In this document: positions 56,401 through 64,000 of the stretch, piece by piece
Position numbering within the stretch: position 1 is the stretch's first letter
How the letters are laid out: the number at the start of each line of letters is the position of its first letter
Assembly: GCA_947652115.1 (NCBI GenBank)
Contig: OX393562.1
Location: forward strand, 26,706,407 to 26,770,406
DNA: 64,000 nucleotides
Direction: 5' to 3'
From: Blastomussa wellsi
Taxonomy: Eukaryota; Cnidaria; Anthozoa; Scleractinia; Plerogyridae
Position numbers and translations under genes: made by a program
Notes under the pieces: model-generated
Told to the model about the DNA's origin: nothing
Database searches by the model: none
Seen by the model: the letters and a program-made list of their open reading frames with translations, nothing else

Positions 56401-59400
56401 GAGATTTGCTTTTTTTTTTTGTTTTTTTTTGACAGATGTTCCCACCAGGATATTTCCACATGGGACCGGTAAGTTCTTATTGTTTAAAATAAATTAATAT
56501 GTAATTTGTATGTTGCACTTTAGGTACTTTTTGTGGATTTTCTTACTACCTACTCCATGTCCAAGGTCCAAAATTTCAACCGATACGGTTGCCAATGCAA
56601 CTAAAATTTCGTCCGTGGAGACTAAAAGTTCAGGTTTAGTCGCCAATTCAAATGGTAAAAATACTGAAAAAACAATATCTCTAAAACTATTGATGCAGTG
56701 TTCTTGAAACTTGGCACCACAAATGTGCATCACAAAAGAAACAAAATGATACCCTTAGTGCTATTGCCATGACAACAGTTTTGCAGCTAGTACTGTCTTA
56801 ATAAAAACTGAAATTCCCAATTTTTGCTTAAACCAAAAATCATCTACCACAGCCAATCCAGTGATGGGAATATGGGAACTATGTCTGTTCCAAGTAGGAC
56901 CCTTTGTCTCAATTAAGACATTGCAAATGTAGATACTTGTTTTTTTGACAGAGAGAGACTGGAGCTGAAAGAGTTGCTATGGCAACAAGTTAAGGGTGCA
57001 ATTTTCTTTCTTTCGGGGTGCACATTTGTGGTGCCAAGTTTCAAGAACACTGCATCAATAGTTTTAGAGATATTGTTTATTCAGCATTTTACCATTTTTT
57101 AGTTCAAACCAGCTGACATCATCACTGATCTAATTTGCATAATAGAAAAATGTCAATATCTCTAAAACGAAAAAAGATATTTCAAAAAGAAACATGCCAT
57201 TCTTCTGAATTTTGAAAGACCTTTTAAATAAAATGTTTTTCATGTCATATACACTTTAACAATGCATAATGGTCCTTTTCTTAGACATTGTGTACTCCAG
57301 AAAATTGTATTGAAAAGATATTTGTTTCTTAAGGAAAGAAGTCATTTCATCCTTTTCTTTGCTTCGAAAGTTTCTCTCGCATCATAAAACTTGGAAGTTT
57401 GAAATTGCCCTATAATGCTTTGCAAACCTTATAATAGATCATGTATACCTATGGATTGTGTCTCTTGTAATGCAATGTAGCAACTAAAATTTGAAATTGG
57501 CGTTTTACCACTTAGTTGTCAAATGGCGACTAATCGTACCCCGATGGATTATGTATAATTGCATAGTAACACTTAAACTTATGTGCACATACCTGTACAT
57601 GTACAAGAAGTACATGATTGTGTGTGCCTGATTAATGAAAGCCTCTTAGTATTATTTTATTGTTATTGCAGAATTATACTGACTGGGTAGTTGGTGGAAT
57701 GCCAGTAATTGCAGGAACACATGATGACCAACAGTTCAGATATGGAGGTGTGTTATTTTAAAACAAAGATTTTTGTGATAATATTATACTGTGACAGTCA
57801 TAAAACACAAGTTTCTGGGACACTGCATTTCTCATATGTTTATAAATGAGAGTTTTGTGGTGGTCTTATTTACAATTACCAGTATTATGTAAAATAATTT
57901 CTATGCACATCAAATTGAGTATGCCTTGAATCCAGTATACTTTGTACCATACAATAATGTTAATTAATATAATGGGTTCTAGATAATATTCTCTCACTTC
58001 AGCAGCCTTGTGGCTTTGACAAGTTTTCACCTATTCGCTCTGACATCCTACAAGCAGTTTGAAAACTTTATTGTACTTGCTTTCACACATTTACACTTAA
58101 ATTCTACCTGCCAGGCAGTTTGAGAACTGGAATCATAAATGTTTTAGATCTTGCATTGTAATATGCACTGAAACTTTATTCCATTCATGTGCATGTGCAG
58201 CAGCTGAGGTGAGAAAAGTTATTCAGCAAAATGCACATGGTGGTAGCGGCTTTGACAGGCTTTCTTGTATTATTTTGCACTGAAATTCTACAAGCATTTT
58301 GTTAAATCGTACAGGTTTTCAAGTATTCAAATTAAAATTCTTCAGCCATAATTAACTTACATTGCAATATGTTGTAGGCTGAAAGTTTGGTCCTTCAATC
58401 TGGCCATATCAAACAATTCTTTGTTTGTCACTCTGCAGAGTGAGGTCTTTGGTTAACCTTTAATTTACATTACTTCCAACTCTTGTCAGTAACAATTTTC
58501 TGTGTGATAAATATTGCCATTATGGACTAAGATTGCGCTAACTCTAAAATGAATAGAAAACACATTCCTACACCTTAAATCACATGCATGCAAAATAGAC
58601 CGAAATAACCACAGCAATTTCATATCCTTGGGCTACAGTATGATGCCTTTGCCGATCTTCTTTGGTGTTCCATCATCAACACTCCAAGGATCAAACTAAC
58701 GCACCTGACACCTTGGAGATCTTTTCTTGTGTTCCCTCGTCAATGGCCGAAGCATCCAGCATCCTTTGTAGCCCACTAATACTCATGCATCCCTTGGATG
58801 CCTATTTTGTGACTGGATGATGTGATCAAAATGGAAAACATCCACTTTGTGCCCTGTTGTCAACATATTACCGGTATATGTTTGTTGTAACCAGTTTGTT
58901 TTGTTATAGAATATGTAAGCGACACGTCATATCATGCTGAGAGGGAAAGAAACAATGAACCGTCACAGGCCGAAAGCAAGGATGTTTCAAGTCAGGATAA
59001 TTCCGATGATGATGATGAAGCAGCCCTCAGGGAGCAATTACTGAAATCTTTAGCAGTTAAAAGAAAAGCTAAGCTTGATGTTGAGGTACAGTAACAAGCT
59101 AGAAGACTTGACTGTGTAGTGTAAAATGTGATAAAATTAAATACATTAATTGTTTTTCCTTTCCTGGGCTTCCAATAAGTGCCCCTCAGTTACTTCAGAG
59201 TTATAAGAATACAGTACATAGTGAAATAATGAATCGTCACAGTGATATTTGTTTTTATAGCATGCTTTAAGAAAATTGACCTATTTGTTTGTAGAAAGAT
59301 GTAAAGTCTTCAAAGAGTGAGTCAGGCAGCAGGAGTCCAATTTTCCAGTCAACAAGCACAGCAGCTAACAGAGGATTACAGGCAAAACAACAACAGACAT

Positions 59401-62400
59401 CAAGACAGGTATGCATAGTGTAATTAATATGTAATAAGGCTACAGTAGGTTTAATGAGCTTCCCTTCTGCCTTTTCCCTTTGTTCTCAAATATGAAAATG
59501 TCAGTCTGTCTGTTATGTCTAATGAATTCTCCATGCCAGATGTTTACAGCACGGTGCCAGGGATTGAACTTAACTTTTTAGTCTTCTAGCAAAGTCTTGC
59601 TAGTGACAATTTTTCCTACGAGCAAATTTGCGAAGCAACTAGCAAGATTTTTATGTAAAAATTAAAATTCTTATTGATACTTTCGAAGTAATGAGCTGAA
59701 AAGATAAACAAAAAAGTTTGTTCATACTTCTTTTGAATTTCTTGATATGAAGCTCAATTCGAACAGCTTCCTTGAGATGTTTTGGAGACAGGGATGATTC
59801 TTACTCGCAAATGTTCGCTAGTGGATATTTTTTTTCCCTCGCAAATCCCAGAAACTACTCGCATTTTGCGAGTTTGCGAGCATTAATTTCGAGCCCTTGG
59901 TGCTTAAAAGTATGACTGCTTTTCATTAATTCACATTCTTTCATACAGACATCTATTCAATCGAAAGCTGAGTATGGTTATCCTCAGCTTCTGATTGGAT
60001 AGTAGTCTGCATGCAGAACAAAATACAGATTAATTAAAACAGGTCCCTCTTTTGGGCCCCTTTGCCATAAGCCTTATGCTTTTTCATCAATGCAGGTATC
60101 TTTTGCCGCACCTCCCAAGCATGATCCTGTGGTAATAAAACTGGGTGAAGATTCTGATACTGATGAGTCAGATGCATCTGATACAGAATCTGCCAAAAAA
60201 CCAGCACCTAAAAGTAAAGGTTCCAGAGGTGGTGGTTTATTTGGAGGACTAGAAATGATGATCAAGGAAGCTCGAAAGTCTGCTGAGGTAAGAAACAAAA
60301 AATAATGCAACTAATTGCGATTTTGAGACGGCAATACCACATTATATTGATGGCTAGTTGGGAGAAAATATATTCCGTATTGGGCTCTGTCGCTTCGCGA
60401 CTCCGCCGGCAATACCACGAAATATTGACGGCTCGCGCATAGGCAAAACTATAAGAGGATCGCGATACTGGTACATGTAACCTTCTTGCAGTCAACGCTC
60501 TCTCTAATTAAAGTTTGTAGTGCCCATAAAGTAAAAAAATAATGTCAGCTTATTTGAAAGTCCTTTCAAAAATTTAATGAGGAAGAATGGTGTTTTCTTT
60601 TTTGTAATATCTTTTTTCATTTCAGAGATTTTCATGTTGCATGATGACGCCATAAGTGGTTACAGTATGGGTTCAAAATACAAAATGAAGAATATCTCTG
60701 CAAATAATAAAGCAGTGGAGTTGAAACTTGGCACCATTATTGTACCCTAAGAAATACACCACATGGGGCCTATTTTCATGTTGCTATGGCAACACTTTTG
60801 GTTCCAGATCTCTTTTATGCAGCAGTAACAATTTTTTTATGTTTACCAAACGATGTCCACTTCCCAAATGGTAATAAGGAGAGGTAGTTCAATGTGGGCA
60901 TTTTGTATGTTTCGATAGGTCCATGTACCTCTTCCTTCAGAGCTACAAATGACAATAATACGTTCAAAGAGGAAAGAGACTAGAACCAAGAGTGCTACCG
61001 GCCATAGCAAAGTCAAACTAGGTACCATGCAGTTTATTCCCACCTTAGATTACAAGTGTCACAGGAATATGGGCCATTGTGATGTGCCAATTTAAGGTGG
61101 CAAGTAGAATCAAAAGTCTTATGATCTAGGAAATATTTAAAATTAGCTACTGTATATCTCAATTTTATTGATGATATGAATGTTCCAGACTTCTAAAGTA
61201 AAAGAACCAGCACCACCACAGGTTGCGGATGAGGGACAGCAACAGGACAGAACAGAATTACCACCAGAACCCAAGACTCCAGATGCTATGGCCCACATGC
61301 CAGAACAAATGAAGACTGAATACAAGAGACTGAAGGAGCAGTTAGCACTGCGTGAGAGCAAAACGAGGCAGCCGCTCACGACTGTTAATCAGGAAAAAGG
61401 TTAATAACCCGACTGAAACAAAGAATATCAATAGCTCTTTTGTTGGCTTTTAATACTTTCTCTTTCAATATTTCCCAATTTCAGAATTGAAATTTTAAAA
61501 TGATCCTAAATCTCATTTTGCCCAAGATAATATATTAATTATAAAATGAAAAAAAAAAAACAGAACCATATGCCATGTTAAAGTGCACAAACTAATGTCA
61601 CAAACTGATTTGCATGCAAGACTTGATGCGATGCAAATCAGTTTGTGACATCATATCAGGAATAGACCCGAGCCCCTTATGACTCGGTCATGGAACAAAT
61701 GATGTACAGTTTTTCGTAACTTTTGAATGCTATAAATAGTCAGAATTTGGTGAAAAGGAGAAACAAAAAGTGCAATACGTTTCAAACTGGTGCAAAGGTT
61801 TTTTTGGCGAAAAAAAATATTTCGGGGTTAGGTGCACTTTTAGGTTGAGCAACATGTAAATGGATTATTTCAACGTAAGTTACAATGTATAAGCTTGTTG
61901 TATACCATTAAAAACAGCGTTGTGCCATATAATATGAAGAACTGCATAATAGCTTCTGTTTGAATGGTCACACACCACGGTTTTATCCACAGTGCTACTT
62001 AACAGCTTTCTATCATCTAACAAGGATTCCTCCTAAAAATTAAAACCATATTAAATGTCTTGAGGCTGAGCAACTGAAGTGAAATGGCTAACCTTCAGTA
62101 AATATTAATGTTCTCTTCTTAGAAGACAGTTCTTTGTCAGAAGCATCTGAAGGAAAGGCAGAAAAAATGACAAAAGATGACAGTACTCACTTAGATGATC
62201 TACGCAATTTTGTTACTGGTTGTGAAGAGAATCTGTTGAAACACAAGTAAGTTATTACCAGTTTCTTATTATAGACAACACTGCTAGTAAACAACAAGTA
62301 CATCCTATCATTCTATACTGTACATGTCCTAACTTTGTGTGCAGCCACACATTTTCAGTCATTCAGCCTCTAAAATTTGATATTAAAAGTTAATGCCTTC

Positions 62401-64000
62401 GTCGCAAATGGTGGTTGGGTGCCCAGGAATCCGGGGCTGGAGCTGCCGACCCCAAACCCAGATACACTCCAAAAGCCTGCCCTACCCACAACCCAGTCAC
62501 GAGACCCCGCCTGCCTAACCCAGCCCCAGCCCTTCACACTGAACTTCAACTAGTAGTTCAGAGGAAGAAACTACAAAGTACAATAATAAACGCCACGCCA
62601 CAAAAAAAGGGGGAGGAGGGAGGGAACACTAAAAATTGTGAGCTACAAAATCGCCCTGTATGCTGAGTAAAGCTACAAGCACATGCTATGGCGCATGCAT
62701 AAAACGGCAACAGCTTGGAACTGCAGCATGACGGTAGCAATGCCACAAACGCTAAGGCCACCGAGCCCCGCAAGGCTGGCCAGTAAAAGCTGCCACGCCA
62801 AACACTGAGCAAACTTGCTCCTTGTCATTAACAAAATTACATTCAGTTTTACTAGTAATTTGTAACATACCAAGTAGCAGACGTTTCTTGCCAGCCAAGT
62901 CAATTTCAATTAATACACAATTCTTGTGCAGTTAGTAGACCTGCAATATTGTTGATTAAGTCTGTGTTAGGCCCATACCACTGGAGCATATCCTGTTACT
63001 AGGTGCATTTCTAACCCTCCCTAACATTAAATTGCCCAGTACCCAATTATGCTCTTGGCCGGGTGAAGAGAGGAGTAAAGTGTTTATCCAAGAACACCAT
63101 GAAGTGACCCTGGCTGGGGCTCCAACCCAGGACCTCTTGAACCAGAGTCCGGAATTCATGCTAACCATCAGGCAACTGTGCTGCTCAAAAACAATAATAC
63201 TGGAAATTATTGATTATTGTGTACTTCATTTACATTGCTTTTTAGGAAACTCATCCAGAGAGAGAAAGTCACCCTTAATAAAATGTGGCGTGAACTGATT
63301 GACAAGAAGAAGTCCCTTGAAGCACAAGAGGAAACTGTGCGCAAACTTCAACAGGAGCTAGAAGCTGCACAGAAAGTCACTCTTGCTAATAGGATGCTCG
63401 TAAGCAGGCTGCATAGTAAGACAAAGCAAGTAAAGGAAAAGCTCGGTGACAAGCAACTGGCATCAAGCAATTTTGAAGAAGAGCTTTTAAGAGCTAAAAG
63501 TATTATTTCAGCAGTGAAAAGAAAAATGCCTATTGCAGGGGTCACGGGGTCTGGGAGAAACAGTCCACAAGTGGAGTCTTTGGGTAGTGTTAGTAATGAG
63601 AACCAAAAGTTCACAATTACTTCTTCTACTGCTCAAGAAATTAAAAGCTCTCTGGAAGCAAAGCTCAATAGACTGTCGTCTTTGACCAAGCTGGAAAACA
63701 GAGAGAAAAGGAAACTGGAAGGAGCTAGTGAGACCTCATCAGAAGAAACTGTAAGTTTGTTACTTGTCTAGATGTTGCATACAGCTGTTAAAATTGTTTT
63801 ACTTTGTCTTCTAAGAGAGAAACATCTCATTTGATAATTGGCATTTTCTATACATGTTACAACAGTTACAATGTAAGTAAACACGTCTTGATGTCATTTC
63901 ACACAAGGTTACCAAAAAGGTGAAATCAAGCACCTTAACACCTCAGGGAAGTCCATCTTCCTCAGCACTCAGCAGTCCAAGAAAATCAGTAACAGCTGAA
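50410..64000 (+). CDS. ZFC3H1: ZFC3H1, PAXT nuclear exosome connector, 14 exons, 3' end off window
   Basis: ZFC3H1 joins the MTR4 helicase to PABPN1 and sends polyadenylated nuclear RNA to the exosome. Exons: 50410-50797 (or 50803), 51760-52810, 53994-54286, 54951-55031, 55864-55892, 56436-56468, 57672-57747, 58910-59085, 59295-59408, 60096-60287, 61189-61399, 62123-62246, 63246-63750, 63908-64000+. All splice phases agree, giving about 1122 residues so far. Matches to the vertebrate protein in order: acidic ELEDGEI near 9-23, RG-rich stretch (about 80-118), proline run, REQLLKSLAVKRK (about 690-705), FGGLEMMIKEARKSAE (796-811), KTPDAM...EYKRLKEQLALRE, the long coiled coil of exon 13 (924-1091) with ANRMLVSRL, and LSSPRKS in exon 14. 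The zinc knuckle and HAT repeats lie beyond the edge. Exons 5 and 6 are only 29 and 33 bases. Start chosen at the first ATG that opens this frame. Confidence 0.9.
50798..51759. other. ZFC3H1 intron 1, nothing else recognised
   Basis: Donor choice is uncertain between GTACAC (50798) and GTATCC (50804); both keep the frame. The minus-strand open frame 51316-51591 inside has no recognisable domain. Confidence 0.5.
52847..53272. mobile_element. MITE in ZFC3H1 intron 2
   Basis: Ends AAGCCTGGTTTTCA and TGAAAACCAGCCTT are inverted repeats; a second inner pair is TTTCCTGACTGTCCCA and TGGGACAGTCAGGAAA. About 425 bp. It starts only 37 bases after the exon 2 donor. Confidence 0.75.
53273..53993. other. 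Rest of ZFC3H1 intron 2
   Basis: A segment at 53300-53560 repeats AAGTCCTTGAAAAT or AAAGTCCCTGAAATT phrases, a short dispersed repeat pattern. Nothing coding. Confidence 0.4.
54561..54719. mobile_element. hAT-like MITE in ZFC3H1 intron 3
   Basis: Ends CAGTAGTGCTCAAAATTA and TAATTTTGAGCAGTGCTG are 16/18 inverted repeats beginning CAG, as in hAT elements. About 159 bp; inner GGTTGCCC repeats. No clear target duplication seen. Confidence 0.7.
55032..55863. other. ZFC3H1 intron 4, nothing recognised
   Basis: AT-rich intron with no repeat borders or RNA gene seen. Confidence 0.4.
56654..57093. mobile_element. Long inverted repeat (76-bp arms) in ZFC3H1 intron 6
   Basis: Arms 56654-56730 and 57018-57093 are nearly identical inverted copies; both contain AATATCTCTAAAACTATTGA and GAAACTTGGCACCACAAATG. 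The spacer is about 290 bp. A related element with CTTGGCACCATTATTGTACC is at 60620-61070. Confidence 0.75.
57748..58909. other. ZFC3H1 intron 7, nothing recognised
   Basis: AT-rich. The segment near 58630-58800 has repeated TCCAAGG or CTTGGAG phrases but no clear borders. Confidence 0.35.
59555..59901. mobile_element. hAT-like MITE in ZFC3H1 intron 9
   Basis: Left end CAGGGATTGAACTTAA and right end complement CAAGGGCTCGAAATTAA are diverged inverted repeats with GGTGC on both sides. Inside, GCGAGTTTGCGAGC and CTAGCAAAGTCTTGCTAG are palindromic. Confidence 0.5.
60540..61070. mobile_element. Diverged relative of the 56654-57093 element, ZFC3H1 intron 10
   Basis: Shares AATATCTCTGCAAATAATAA, GAAACTTGGCACCA and TTGCTATGGCAACA phrases with the intron 6 element. 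GAACCAAGAGTGCTACCGGC on the right mirrors GCAACACTTTTGGTTCC on the left. Confidence 0.5.
61595..61651. repeat. Perfect 21-bp hairpin in ZFC3H1 intron 11
   Basis: 61595-61615 and 61631-61651 are exact inverted complements (ATGTCACAAACTGATTTGCA at the left end of the arm), separated by 15 bases. Could be a MITE core or a small-RNA precursor; nothing in the sequence decides. Confidence 0.8.
62985..63186 (-). mobile_element. tRNA-derived SINE (family A) in ZFC3H1 intron 12
   Basis: Minus strand head: A-box GTTGCCTGATGGTTAGC, B-box GGGTTGGAGCCCC. The tail GTGTTCTTGGATAAACACTT, TTACTCCTCTCTTCACCC and ATTGGGTACTGGGCAATTTA follows the plan of the copy at 15805-15968. Confidence 0.65.

Overview
This window looks like nuclear DNA of an anthozoan cnidarian, most likely a stony coral. 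The genes are animal genes with introns: a MYPT-type phosphatase subunit, a spondin, and ZFC3H1. Introns and intergenic DNA are full of short foldback and terminal-inverted-repeat elements, tRNA-derived SINEs, a tyrosine recombinase and LTR remnants. No bacterial-style gene order is present. The host assignment is inferred from gene content and repeat style only.

Layout. 2408-3421 (-) holds the first two coding exons of a PPP1R12/MYPT myosin-phosphatase targeting subunit that continues off the left edge; a promoter with X-box, CRE and CCAAT motifs lies just upstream. 3.6-12.6 kb has no recognised gene but many small mobile elements and two plus-strand tRNA-His-like copies. 12626-37756 (-) is a complete spondin-family gene. 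I rebuilt it as eight exons encoding 472 residues: signal peptide, Spondin_N domain, three thrombospondin type-1 repeats. All splice phases agree.

The 12.66-kb intron of that gene between exons 3 and 4 (17946-30605) carries the most striking structure: an array of tRNA-His(GTG)-like genes, nearly all in the host gene's orientation, made by nested segmental duplications. Counting outliers and broken copies there are about 25 loci: 19 essentially full-length with a GTG anticodon, one with CTG, the rest degenerate or truncated. Almost all share an unpaired position in the acceptor stem; one copy has a perfect stem. Three copies of a Penelope/retrozyme-like repeat with a hammerhead-ribozyme-like core are in or next to this array.

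38-47.7 kb shows no recognised gene. 47.7-49.5 kb holds a minisatellite, an apparently intact tyrosine-recombinase ORF with all catalytic residues, and a palindrome. 49.69-50.23 kb is the 3' end of a Ty3-like LTR retrotransposon on the minus strand, abutting the promoter of ZFC3H1. ZFC3H1 (nuclear exosome PAXT connector) runs from 50410 off the right edge with 14 exons traced (about 1122 residues). It has an in-frame upstream ORF and many MITEs and SINEs in its introns. The three host genes act separately: actomyosin phosphatase targeting, secreted matrix or guidance or immune protein, and nuclear RNA surveillance.
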